This document shows positions 26,927-40,300 of a stretch of DNA of 64,000 nucleotides, one piece after another. Where the stretch lies: NCBI GenBank assembly GCA_035771175.1, contig CM069606.1:28291816-28355815 (forward strand), in the 5' to 3' direction. Source of the stretch: Paratinospora sagittata (Eukaryota > Streptophyta > Magnoliopsida > Ranunculales > Menispermaceae). Numbering within the stretch: the stretch's first letter is position 1; every line of letters begins with the position of its first letter. Both the position numbers and the translations under genes were made by a program. The notes beneath the pieces are model-generated. The model was not told the DNA's origin and ran no database searches. It saw nothing but the letters and a program-made list of their open reading frames with translations.

Positions 26927-27449
26927 CTAATATTTTGAAAAGATTTGTGGAACTACCATGACTAATTTTCTTTCAAACATTACTATTTGATTTACCAATC
27001 TGTAGTCCAGTAATAAGGGAGGGCTAAGGACCAATTCTTCTCCTTGGAAATTCATTTTGATATTTTTATACCTTTCTAAATTTAAATTTATTTTGCATAT
27101 ACTATAAACAATTTTGCCTATAAACAATTTTGCCTATTTAGTCTGTCATCATTCTAACTTATTTTTACATACTAGTTTTTTACTATGATAACAATCTCAT
27201 TCATAACTAGTTCCATAATAAAGTTGATGCATTTTAATAGTCTATAAAAAATTGGACAACACGTACCTGCTTTTGACGACTACATTTTTGAGCTAAAGTA
27301 TAAATATATTCTTTTAAAGTTTCATCAAATTTGTCTAAAATAACCGTGGGTGGTGTAAAGGGCTTATAGTACTTTTCATGGCTACTATTTCTTCTACTGT
27401 ACATTTCATGATTATGTTTTGAACTACTAGCATATATTTCTTTTTGCAA
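26927..27449 (-). pseudogene. Movement-protein-like fragments (uncertain)
   Basis: Two minus frames (26,927-27,127 and 27,234-27,449). The first has IVYSICKINLNLERY and LLDYRLVNQIVMFE. The alternating hydrophobic pattern and the position 5' of the capsid region suggest the 30K-type movement protein end, but similarity is weak. Confidence 0.3.
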
Positions 27450-27450
27450 A

Positions 27451-28192
27451 ATTTCCAGTTTTTCTTGTGCTTTAATTACTCATTTTCTAAAGCTACCTTT
27501 TCTTGACTAATTTTTTAATGTTCGTGAATGCAAGCTAAAATGTCATTTTTTGTATATTCTTTTTCTTCTAACTTTAGAACAGGATGTTCCTTGTTAAAAT
27601 TTGAGTTATAAAAATCGAAGTGTTTAATAGTCTCGGTTGTTAGTTTAGATTATCTAATGTAATTTGACAACTGTCATATATTGAATGAAAATTGAACTTT
27701 TCTTTTCAAAAAAAAAAAAAAAAAATGTGTAATAAATGAGCCAATGAATGTAAAGATGTAATTGTACTTATTTTATTTTTTAGTCAGATTAGCATTAGCC
27801 GCCTAGTCGTGTGCCTGCATGAGAAAGACTGTCTGAGTGCAATTAGAGAGCGTAGCACCACTATGGGAGGGAGGGACACGCTAAAATATTCGATTACGTG
27901 GGACACTAAGAACATCCATTAGGATTAAATACAAGCAAGTTTATAAACGAATTAGTCAAAAATGGACGTTATAATTGTGGTTTACATACCGAGTCAATGA
28001 AAAAATTCTATGCCACCAAGAAGAAAGAAACTATACAGAGAAGACAATACTAAGAACAAATAGAATGAAGTAGAGAAACTAGAAAATCCTAAAACATAGA
28101 GAATATCTAGACCATATGCCAATGATGGATGGACCATGTTTTGCACAAAAAAGATTAATAGGCAGTAGGAAATAGTACCTAAACCCTCACAC
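27451..28192. other. Junction between viral remnant and OEP80 3' end
   Basis: Includes a poly(A) run at 27,708-27,725 (plus). The part next to 28,192 should hold the OEP80 3' untranslated region on the minus strand; its end cannot be fixed. No gene seen. Confidence 0.4.
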
Positions 28193-28347
28193 TTAGTTCC
28201 GGTGCCCAACGCCAAAATGGAATCTCCTTGCATTTCTGTCATTAAATGCGTACTCCAATCGCAGAGGCCCTAATGGCGAGTCCACACGTATACCCAATCC
28301 ATATCCATAGCCACTACCAGGTTTTAACCTTGCTCCAGCAGGATCCC
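28193..28347 (-). CDS. OEP80: OEP80 last exon, C-terminal barrel strands and stop
   Basis: 155 bases including TAA. Encodes [19 protein letters not shown], then [15 protein letters not shown] and the terminal FHFGVGHRN. The last strand ends near the stop, as in Omp85 proteins. Acceptor ...ATTTCAG. Confidence 0.95.
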
Positions 28348-31300
28348 CTGAAATTACACGATAGCACCATGTAAGCAAGCAGATTGACACAAGAATCGCT
28401 CAGAAGAGAATATTTACAGAGCAATTGGGAAGCATGTTAGGCTTGATTCAAAGGCTCCGGCAAGTGTGGATTCTCCAACTATCTTATTGCACTTTAATAG
28501 GTTGCAACATTGTGGATACTTCCTGCTGCAGCACATTGTATGTGGAATACAAGGTCATTAAGGCAGCAAGACCACAAAATATTAGTGATTTGAAGACACT
28601 AGATGCCCCCTGACTTGTATTTGATTGTCCTCAACAGTACCAATGCAGTTATAATTCATTATATTCAGATACCAAATGTATTGATTTCATGCTAACTAGA
28701 AAAATACAATCTTCAACATGCAATCATATTTTATAAGGGAAACCACCCAGGATATGAAGTTTAGCCAATTAAAACATATGTTTGAGAGGGTCCTTCAGCT
28801 CAAGAAACAAGAGATTTTTTGGCAAGATGGTCCCAACCCTGTGCTGCACTTAATAACCAACATAAAACATCATAAACAATTTTATGGGAAGCCTTAGTGG
28901 ATTTTTCATACCACAGGCCATGTCCCATACATTACTATTCTGGTTTCTGGATCATTTACTCATTGTTACCTTGATAGAAACAGGCTAGCCTTGCAAGTTG
29001 CAATATAAGTGCAAAATGAGAAACCATACCAAAATGAATAAAATTACATACCAGGCACTGTTGGGCCTGATCCAAGATCACTTCCATAATCAGCAAAAAT
29101 TGCTCCATCCACTGGCCCAAACTGTGATTGGGAGAAAACCATAAAAGAGAAGGGAAAACGTAAAGAATAATTATTAATTAATTAAAAAAAAAAAAAAAAA
29201 CATGGAGAGATACTGTTTAGAAAGCTATCAAGAGATCAGACTGTGTGGGTACTTGAATTTTTCAACATATAAGCATGTTTTCACCCATGCAGCAGGGAAA
29301 AGGCTTCATTGAGTTTGAGGATAAAGATGCTTTCACAAATTTAAACTTTGTTATTGGCTAAGTAGGACAGTTGATTAAAGGTAAGATTTGAATAAGTTTG
29401 TCTTGGGCCTCTTGGCAAATAAGAAAAAGAAAAAGAATTAACCTTTTTTTAACATGAAAACGTATTAGATTGAAAACAAGGAAGCAAAATAGGAGAGGAC
29501 CAGATATCCTCCTAGAAAAATATAACAAAAAGAAAGAATTACAAAATATTAGCCTATACCCTTAGCCATTCCTACAAGCTGAACCCCCTAACTAACTTGG
29601 TGGAAGCAATCCAAAGGGAAGCTTTTAAGTGTTGAAAGTCGGATAAGATTCATAGATTCTCTCTAGTTATCTGATCTCTTAAAATCGAATAAATCAGTTA
29701 GGAGTTTTACTAGTTTAGGCTGGTTGAATAAGATTGTTATCAGATCCTAACTGTTAGGAGTATAGAATTATCAGGATTCTTGTTTTCCTGATACACTTTT
29801 GCCTTTAAAGACTTGTAATTGTCATCATGCTTGGAATAAGATTCTAGGGGTTTCATATTCCAAAGGAACCTGAGATTTTTCTATCGGGTATCAGAGCACT
29901 ACTCTGTACTGGTGTTTGTCTTTGAGTGTTGTGGTGATAAAACCCTGGGCCCCGACGGTTTCACGATGGCATTCTATCATAAGTCATGGGAAATGGTCAA
30001 GATGGATCTTATGAAGGTAATGAAAGACTTCTTCGAAAATGGGGTGGTTAATGTTAGAACAAATGAGACTTATATATATTTAATCCCCAAGAAACTTAAC
30101 TCTTGTAGAGTTTCAGATTATAGGCCCATTAGCTTGGTAACAAGCTTGTATAAAATTATCTCCAAGGTTTTGTCACTTAGATAAAGATCCGTGCTTCACA
30201 AGACAGTTGCGCAGCCACAATTTGCCTTTGTTCATGGTTGTCAAATTTTGGATGTGTCACTTATTGCAAATGAGGTAGTAGAAGAATATTGGAGGAAAAA
30301 GAAAGCAGGGATTGTCTTTAAAGTGGACTTTGCAAAGGCGTATGATTCAATCAATTGGGACTTTCTTGATTTTGTTATGATACAAGATATGGGGGAAAGA
30401 TGGAGAAAGTAGATAAATGGTTGCCTTAGGGCGGTTAACTTCTCAGTAATGGTGAATGGTAGACCCAGAGGCAAATTTTCAGGGCACAGAGGGTTAAGAC
30501 AGGGGGATCCACTTTCTCTCTTCCTTTTCACCATTGTCGCTGATGTTCTAAGTAGATTGATGGACAAAGCTTGTGAGGTTTCGATTACAAGAGGCTTCAT
30601 TGTGGGAAAAGAAAGGATCGAGATATCCCATCTCCAGTATGCAAATGAAACCTTATTTCTACTCCAAGGAGATGAAGAATGTGCATTGGGAGCTATCAGA
30701 GTTTTGGAGATGTTATGCAGCATGTCGGATCTGAGAATTAATATGTCTAAGAGCCAAGTGGCTGGAATTCATGTGGATGGGTGTGTTCTTGCCTCGATTG
30801 CAAATAAGGTTTTATTGTTCGATCGGATCTTGGCCATTGTCATACCTTGGGCTGGCTTTAGGGGGGAATCCAAATGTTCTGAATTTTTGGGATCCTGTGT
30901 TGGAAAAGATATTGAAGACACTGGATGGATGGAAGAAGTGTTTTTATCCAAAGGAGGAAGATTATCTCTTATCAGATCAGTGTTCTCTGCTCTCCCCACT
31001 TATTTCCTTTCTTTGTTTAGAATTCCCAATGGAGTGGCTAAAACTATAGAAAAAAGAATTTGGTCCTTTTTATGGAAAGGGGTGGATGAAAAGAGTAATC
31101 GTCATCACTTAGTAAATTGGAAGGTGGTGTAGAAACCGAGGGTAAAGGTGGCTTGGGGATTGAAAATTTAGTGAAAAGAAACGAGGTTTTGGCATCAAAA
31201 TGGTTGTGGCGACTTTCTCAGGGGGAAAATTCTTTATGGGTTAAGGTTGTTAAAAGCATACACAGCTCTTCACACTATGGATGGGACATTAGAACACCTT

Positions 31301-34300
31301 CCATTTCATGTAGAAGTCCTAGGAAATTTATTCACTTTCTTTTCCTCATTTTTTTCCATTTCTATCTCGGGTTTTAGGTAACGGTATGTCTTTACGTTTT
31401 TGGGAAGATATTTGGTGTTGAGAATCTTCGTTGACGTCTAGGTTTCCTCGATTATATCAATTGTCGCTTCTTCATAATGAACCAATTGCACATTTTGTTA
31501 ATCTCTCGGATGGTAACCCATCTTCCTATTGGAACTTTCATTTCTCTCAAACGCCATCTTCTAGGGCCATTGCACAGTTGAATGAATTATCCGCCATCTT
31601 AGGTAATGTGAGATTATCTCAAGAGGTGGATTGTTTCAAATGGTCCTCATCTCTTTCTGGTCGTTTCTCTAGTAGTTCTTTCTTTGATGCTTTAATTGAT
31701 TGCCCACCTTCTAGCTTTTCTTCTTTTGTATCATCACTATGGGCTGCACATGTTCCTTTCAAAATTAAATTTTTTGGGTGGTGTCTTTTGAATAAGAAGA
31801 TTAATACTACGGATGTCATGCAAAAACGCTTTCCTTATCGTTTTTTAAGTCCTAGTTGTTGTCTGTTGTGTAAGAAGGAAGGGGAATTCGTTGATCATTT
31901 GTTTGCACAATGTGAGTGGATTTCCTTCTTATGGCAAAGATGGTAGCAGGTGTGTGGAAGCTCCTTCATTATTCCTTATACGATTGAGGAATGCATCGCA
32001 GGGTCTCGGTTTTCTCATCATTCTAGGAAGAATATGGAGATTGGTAGAATGATTTCATTGGCCACATTATGGGTGATTTGGTTAGAAAGGAATAGGAGAG
32101 TATTCCAAAATAGAATGAAGGATTGATGGGGTTTGTGGGAGAAGGTTCTGTTATTGGCAGCAGGATGGGCTGCATCTTCAAAGTTTTCAGGTGGATTTTC
32201 AGTTTTGGAGTGGTTCCGGAGTGGTTCCAGAGTTGGCCATCTTGTATGTTGTAGCAAAGTTGTGTGCTGCAAATGGGGATAGTGTGTTTCAGTTTTTGGA
32301 GTCTTTTATGTTTTATGTTCCTGATGTAAATAACTCTATACTTTATTATTAATACATTATACGTTGTTTCTTCTTCTTTTTTAAAAAAAAGACAGATATT
32401 GACTGCTATGCAGCGAACTAAATAAAGTACGAAGTGAAATATGCAAAACACAAAAAAAGATGTTGAGTATTTACCATAGGAAAAGAAATTTCCCCACTAC
32501 CAACCACATACGATCGACCAGAACCCACAGCACCCTCTTCATAACCTCGTATACTGTTAGTGCCACCAATTGCAAAAGCTTCATGTGGTGAGAAATTGCC
32601 CACCACGTGACCACCAGACAAACTACATAAATTAAAAACAAAGCAAACCAGTAGAAACAGGATCAGATGGAACATGACTATGTCCATATTTTCATGAGTC
32701 ATAAAAGATGGGTGAAACTGAGGTATAGGATGTCTCTTGATCCTGCTCTATTTACTAGTTACTACCACTAATCCCACTCAAAATGCTACCTCCAGAAAAT
32801 ACCTTAAAAGAAGGCGAGCAGGACCAATTTCCATGCCCTTCCTTGCACGTGCGTTCACTCTGTTAAAAGATAGCCACTCAGGCAAAACAGGAAGACCCTG
32901 CTCCATGTTTAACACCAACTGCAAGAGAAAAGTGCAAAGTGATGAATGAAATCGGATGATAGAAAATCAAAAGCACCCTTTGTAAAATTTCGAAGGCCAA
33001 GAACATGTTTGAAAAGCAAAACCAACCATTGAAGATCCAAAGTCACCAGTATCAGTGTAAACACCCTCCAGTTTGGTAAGCAGCATTTCATCATGCGTAT
33101 TGCCACTGAAAAGTAACAAGGGAAAGGCAATAATAGAAAAAAGTACAACTCTAGAATAGTGCATTAGGCAAGCATAATAAATTATTGTACAAAACTAAGC
33201 AGGAACTGTGTGATTTGGAGATGCATACCTAGCAGTCAGTGGGCTGCTGTAGCAATCCTTGATAATAGGATTTCCTTTCTCATCACGAGCACCAGCACGC
33301 TGAGAAAACTTAAAATTACTACAACAAATTGGATAGAACTTACGTAACAAGACATGGACATCTAAATGGATATCTCAAACTGATGCCATGCACATGTCAC
33401 CTAAAAAATTCTAGCACACAATTTATTACAGAATGTTTAAATGTAACAATAGCACAATACATGGACATTTAATTTGGTATCTCATACTGATGTTGATTTA
33501 TGTGATTATCAATTAAGAAAAACCTAGCACACAATTTCTTTTAATTAAAAAATGTCTAATTAGCAACACATGGGCATTCTCAATCTAATGCACGGTTCAA
33601 AAAATCGAATTATTTCACTGAATTGGATGTAATATAAAAAATGCAAAAATTCATCGAAAAATTCGATAATATTCAACAAATTCAAAAAAAATTCAATAAA
33701 CTTTGATAAAAGTTTAATTTTTTAATTAGAAAATGCAAAAAATTGATAGGGAATTCGATGAAATTTGATAAAATTTTGACAAAATTCGATGAAATTCAAT
33801 AAAGAATAAAAAAAAATGCCAATAATTATGCATTATTTTTAACTTCATCAACCAACATGGCAATATAAATAAAAAATAATAATCTAACAATCACATAATT
33901 TATGGGATATGGCTTATGGAAAAAAGAAGCAAGAAAAAAACAAAGAAAGAAAGAATAAATAGGACAAAAACTTAAAAATGCATTGAAAGAATTCTCAAAG
34001 TCATCTTCTTTTAGTTAAAATTCTATAAAACAAAATGATAAAAAGCAATACATTTGAATAATAAACTAATAAATTAGGGAAGGTGGAATGTCAAACTAGT
34101 GAAGTATATGGTCGAGAAGCAAGACACTACAAAATTGAAATCAAAATATAGAAAAGGGATTAAGACCAAAATCCACCATTTTAAATTCATAAACCCACTT
34201 AATAGTTTGTTAGGTCATTTATGGATATTTTTATGTATTAAAAGTGTCTATTTATGTTAGTTTTTAGCTTATATTACAATAAATCTATATATTTTAACAT

Positions 34301-37300
34301 CTATGCACAAATTCTCTAAAGTCTAAACATCTCTAATTTAGCGATTTTTTACAAAAATTCTTTGTCAAATTAAACTGCCCCAAATTAATTTTGATTTTCA
34401 AGTGTTCAAAGTCTAGGGCGAAATCGAATTTTCAATCTTTGTTCTGGTGCCATGCACATATCAACAAAGAAAATGTAACACAATTTTCTTATGACAATTT
34501 TGTTTCAAATGTAAAAAAATTGAAATAAAAAAGAAAACATCTAAAATAAGCCTTCAAAATCGTTCATTTCAAATGGCCATTGAAAAATACACTTTACTTT
34601 CAAGTTTAAGATTTCAATACCTTCCATTCCTTCAATATACATTTGTTTTTATTCCTCCATTTAAGATGCTATGTTACCTGGACTCGGGTATGGGTGTCGG
34701 ATATGGATACATATCTAGAGGTCTGACTTGTTCATTTTCGAATTCTAAGATACAGGGACTCGGCTATATTATATGTCGTTCTTTCCTTTTTTTTCTTCTT
34801 TCCACTCATTTATTGTCCATTTTGTTCTCCAACTTAAGTAAATTTCACTTATTAGTCATTATCTTCTTTCATCCTTTCTCTTCTTTCCATTGGAGAATCT
34901 ACATAGTAATATTCTAAAATCCAAAGAGTCTCGGACACTTATCCCATACCTGTGTCACTTCAAGAAGTGTCGGACACAGGTACGTCGGGCTAAAGTAAAG
35001 AGTTCGGGTACCATAGTTAAGATGTAACAAAATAACAAATCAAGTTGCTAGAACAGAGATTACTAAGACAAATGAACTGGTTTAGATATGCTTTGGTTTT
35101 TATTTAGAAACTTGTCGAAGAAAATTTTTGTTTGAAAATTCTCTCCACAAAGGTACTGGGAGAAAACAGATTGAAGTATATTATTTCTATCTCGAGAGTT
35201 GACTCTTCTTGGTTAATGCAAGGAGAAAAGCACACCACTGTTCAAAATAACTAAACCCCAGAGACATTACACACTATGGAAATTGGAAAGGTTACAAAGC
35301 ATGAAATAGAAGCCCTTCCCTAAATATAACAATAAGAACCAGATGAAATTTTAGAAAATAGTTCATTATGAATATGGGAATAGTACCCTGCAGTTGAACT
35401 TGTCCACATTACTCGATTACGAGGTATGATGAGAACTTTTAGAGCTAGACACTTGACTGCCTTTCTCAGGTATAGCAAAGTGACACAACTATGTAACTTT
35501 TATTTATTTATTTATTTATGTATGATATAGAGAAAATTCTTTGCATAGGAAACACTATAAATTTTTGACAAAATTTGGTCGTATATTCTTATGTAGCAAA
35601 TATTCAGATAAATGTTTCAGAAACACCCCATGTAAAATTCATAGAATTGCTAATATAGGTAGCTGGCTTAGATCTAGAAAATATACGTAAGATAGTTAAC
35701 TTTCAACCAATTACCTGATAAATAAGTCCAACTGTTCCACTCCATTTTGGTCTGAAAGGTCGACTGAACTCAATACCAGCAGTGACCCGACCAATGGTAA
35801 GACTACTATGAGGAGGTTGGTTTCCGTGCACTAGCGTTCCTGGAGTTCTTGAATTCTAAATTCAAAAAGAAGAAAATGAATTATATAAATTTGTTCAGCC
35901 CCTTCCACAGATTTGAGTAGAAACAAACTATTTTTTTTCTTTTTTCTTTTTTGCTAGGAAGAAGCGGAGTACAGTTGATTACCTGAACCATGATTGACTT
36001 AGAAGTCCTCTTATCATCTCCTTCAATCCATGGATCAGTATAATTTATGCGAAAAATAGAATCGATTTGCCCCCTTTCCCAAGACATGTTTAGCTTTTGG
36101 TTTCTCCCAAAAACATTTCGATGAGAATATGCAAAGCTACAAATGTAATTAACAGATATGGTCAGCAAAATGCAATATGAATAATTCCTATCAAGTTAAA
36201 TAAATGAATCATTTCCTCTATTCAAGTTTTGTTGTGAGACATTATTGGTATTGCACTACCATTAGTGCAAACAGATATGGTTGTTGGTCTGATGACCCCC
36301 GCCCTATTTGATTTTGATGATTACAAACAAAATTCCATATGATCTAACATCTTGATCTAGTGTTTTTCAGTTTGACTATTTCTATGTGGAAATGTGACTA
36401 AGACAAAGCTAATGTCTACCCATCAAAAGTCAAAACTGAAGGTCAAGATTGATGATAAATCAAGTTGAAGACAAGAGCATGCATTCGGTCAACCTGTAGT
36501 CAAAGCAAAATGTCCGATCAACTAAAGACAAGCAAAAGTCAACCGGAGATCAAAGCATCAGAATGTAACGAATTTTTTAATTTGTATATGCTTAGATACT
36601 CTTAGGTTGTAGTTTTCCTTCTAGATTGATCAGCCACATGTTTTTCGATTGCTTCTCGTTGAAAATCTTTTACATGTTCGATTTTCCCTTTTTCTGGTTT
36701 TTACTTATTCGGTTAGTCGGTTTTTTGGTTTCACTCTCCATTTTATTTCTCAACATCATTTGAAATTCAATGTTATTAGTATTCATAGCTTGAAGTTTTT
36801 CAAAACGAATTTTAAGCCGTACATGTTTATAGGTCAAGGAACTCACTCCTCTTGAAGGAACTCACTCTTCTGGAGGAACTCACTCCTTGATAGCTTTTGA
36901 AGTAAAATTGACTTAATAAAATAGTTTCTTGATTGAAAAACTCATTTCCTAATTGTTTTTTATGAATCATGTTTCAAGAAACTCATACATGGTAAAGAAA
37001 CACATTCTTGACATGTCATTGTTTCTCAAGCACCGAAAGAGTGAATTCCTACTTGAAGGAACGCACTCCAGCTGGACAAAACTCTCAAAATTTGTCTAAG
37101 GCATTGAGGAATGCACTCCAGTTTTATTCCATGCAAGGGAAAAAGTGTCCATAACTCTTGGGCTTTGGGGAACGCGTTCCAACAGGAAGGAATGTATTCC
37201 AGCAGGTGTGGACAAAACTTTGTATTTTTGTCTCAGGTCTTGAGAAATGTGTTCGTCACTTTGAGAAAAAAATTTTCGAAATTCGTGGAGCGCACTCCTC

Positions 37301-40300
37301 TGGAAGGAACGCACTCCACCTGGGCTTTTGAAAACTTTTTAACTACAAAGTGTAAACTTCGAGCTTTCATTCTAAGCCATTGATCTCATTTTTAATCATC
37401 ATTAAGTCATTTAATCTTGGCCATACACTTTAGGTTTTGGGTTTTTGAGAGTAATAAAGTATTTAAACTTTCTCAAAATCTCTTTCACATATCTTTTTAC
37501 ACATCATTTCATTAAGCAATTAAGAGCATTAATTGAAGTGAGCAGCGAAAACTTTTGAACACTTGTGTCCACATCTTTCTCTGAGATTTAAAGCTTCTTG
37601 AAGATTTCTCCATTGTGTGTGTGTTGAAAAGATCAAGTTCTTAAAGAGTTGATTTTCTTTTGATCGAATCAAAGTTTTTCTTCCATCGTTTTCAGTTGTG
37701 CATTCGTTTTACACTTAGTGGTTGAGACATCTTAGGAAGAAACTAGTGTTATTTGTAAGTATATCGAGGTTTGTTCAGTAAGGAACAACCTCTCTTAATC
37801 TCTATTCTATTTTGAATTAGCTTGTTAGCTAATTGGGAAGTTTCCCTAACCGGGAGACGGTGATTGTAAAAACGATTTAATCCTCACCCGTTAAGTAGGA
37901 TTAGTTAGTGGATTTGGGAAATCTTGATCGGGGTGATCAAGTAGTGGAGGTAGGCTTGATTGAGAAGCCAGACCACTCTAAATCTCTGGTGTTCTTTCTT
38001 TATCTTCACTTTAGCAACTTTTAATTTGTTTTAGTTAATTTGTGTTTTTTAAAGGTCCTAGAAAAATCCGCCAACGCCCAATTTACCCCCCTCTTGGGTG
38101 TCTATCAATGTTGAGATATTCACTACTTAAATTGCAGCATCAAGCAAGTGTAGCCATTAATTCAAGGGAAGATTTATAACCATTGGATTCAAATATATAG
38201 GCAGTTGTAGTTTGGCAAATCACCTCCTTCAAGGTGCATTTGAATAAGTTGTTAAATACTTAAATGAATAATTTCATTCTATCAATATTATCTCTATATC
38301 TTAAGAATAATTTATATAATTCATTTTCTTCTTGGCTTGCCCATACATTCATCAAACCAATGAGAAATTTTTATTTTTTTTTGACAAGAAATATGAATGA
38401 GCAATTATTTTTGAACTCACACAATTTTTTGTTAAACAGAGTAAATAATAAATACAGTAGAATTGGAATTAGCTTTTTATGTTCAAAAATATATTATCTA
38501 TAGTTTATTCAAATTCCAAGACTTAAATTAGTTAATAAAAGACATAATTCAATTTCATATCATATTCCAAGCCAAAGTTCTTCTTCTTTCATCACAAGTC
38601 TAGGCAAAATAAACCGCCTAGGTATCACCATAATGCCTTGGCTGCATATCTAAAAGATAAATGTAACTAAATTCATTGTTGGCATAGAGAGCATTATTAA
38701 AATTAACACCACTTAGTAAAAGACTAAAATTTATAGATAATACCTTATAAATTATAGGTAGAATCAACCAATTGAAAAACACCATCTGTGATTAGCTAGG
38801 AGACATTCAATATATAGATAACAAACAAATTTGCTTGACCGCAAAACCCCAATTTAAGCACCGACTTTGTGTCCTCATAAAAAATGAAGCTAAACGCATT
38901 TGTTTTTTCCAAGAAAAAGGTAGGTTCTTGGCATAAATATATGTATGGATATATGCATGAAATATGCAACACAAACATCTACTCTACTGCTACTCAACTC
39001 AACTAAAACCCAACTACATGGGCTCAACGCAACACAACACAAACATCTACTTCATAGTTCATGTAATAAACATACATAGAATTGGAGAATAGTAAAGTAT
39101 CCCAGACATGATGTATCACCTTCCAACCAGACCTGATAGAGGACCACTAGTTATCCTGCAAATCAAAGTACCACCAAATGTTAAAACTACAATGCAAAAA
39201 TAGAATGATGGCTAAACTACAAAGAAATAATTGTCATGGAATAATTCAGTACTAAGTTCCCTCTCTGATAGCACCACTTACCCACTAGATATACCACCAC
39301 CGGCAGAAAAACCTCCACTAACACGCTCCACAACATTTAATAACAAATCGACCTTTCCAGTATCTGCATTATTTGGATGTGATATAAATTCTAAAGGAAA
39401 ATATGCAGAAAAAATACATTTGGTGAAAGATTCCCAGGAAACACCTGCATGCGTATAAACTAAAATGCAATGGAATTTCTACATGCAAATATTAAAAGAA
39501 AGTTGAGAGCTGACATGAGTTATTTGATGCTTTTTGACAGCAGTCCAAAGAAGATTATTTTCCATGACTCTAAGCACAAAGCCACGATAGAAATGTATGC
39601 ATTGAAGCACTACTTGGAAACTTAGCAACTTCTACCAATGAACCACATGCTCCAAGTGATGGCGCCCAAGATTAAATGGCCAAACTGATGGCAGTAAGTG
39701 GATTATGGAACAACATTTTTTTAGCACCCCTCTGATTGTTTCAGAACTGACACCAGAAATGCTGGTATTGAGGAAAAATGAATTTGATATAAGGTTCATA
39801 TTATTATTATTATTCGACCGGCATATCCATTGTTATGTTGAACATTATCGGCCTCTTCTTCTGAATGATCATTATTTCTTCCCCGCCATCTGTAAATCGA
39901 AACTTAAACGATGAAAGAAGCCATGTTATTTAATGAATAAGGTTCACGCATCATTTGTTGAGAACTTGAGATGCATAAGGCTTTTATTGATGTCCAACGT
40001 CATTCTGAATGTCCAACATACTTAGTATATCGTTCGTCTTTGTGAGTCAGTCATCTACATTTTTGAATTAATTAGATCCAAAAACTGCAGATGATATCAT
40101 TTATTGTGCCTCATCAATCTCTACAACTATCGTAAACATCCATTGCGCATCTTAATTAGGATTTTACAAATAATATGTGGCTCATGATGTATTTTAGCTA
40201 CTTATATTACAATACATTATTATCACAAGTTCATAACAAAAGAAAGGAAGACCTATAATTTACATGTACATTGCACGAAACATAGACAAGCATTGTTTGT

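Larger units (their letters stand above)
21700..27450 (-). pseudogene. Endogenous caulimovirid (plant pararetrovirus) remnant
   Basis: Very AT-rich. Minus-strand frames are short and separated by stops and shifts. Read from right to left, parts fit the caulimovirid order of movement-like region, coiled-coil-rich region, capsid region with Cys-rich motif, acidic Asp/Glu/Ser linker, aspartic protease. No reverse transcriptase or RNase H follows; the remnant ends against an LTR fragment at about 21,690. Frames are broken everywhere, so it cannot give a functional protein. Assignment rests on domain order and short motifs. It could be another reverse-transcribing element with a similar gag-protease layout. 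The genus cannot be told. Confidence 0.55.

Noticed and set aside
34573..34917. 114-codon ORF with start-to-stop frame near OEP80
   Set aside because: It runs across MITE family M copy 1; an equivalent frame appears in copy 2 on the other strand. It is repeat sequence, not a gene.
39231..39458. Extension of the OEP80 exon to about 39,458
   Set aside because: A longer frame is open, but the homologous protein joins PAG directly to D-x-GKVDL, and a good acceptor lies at 39,364.
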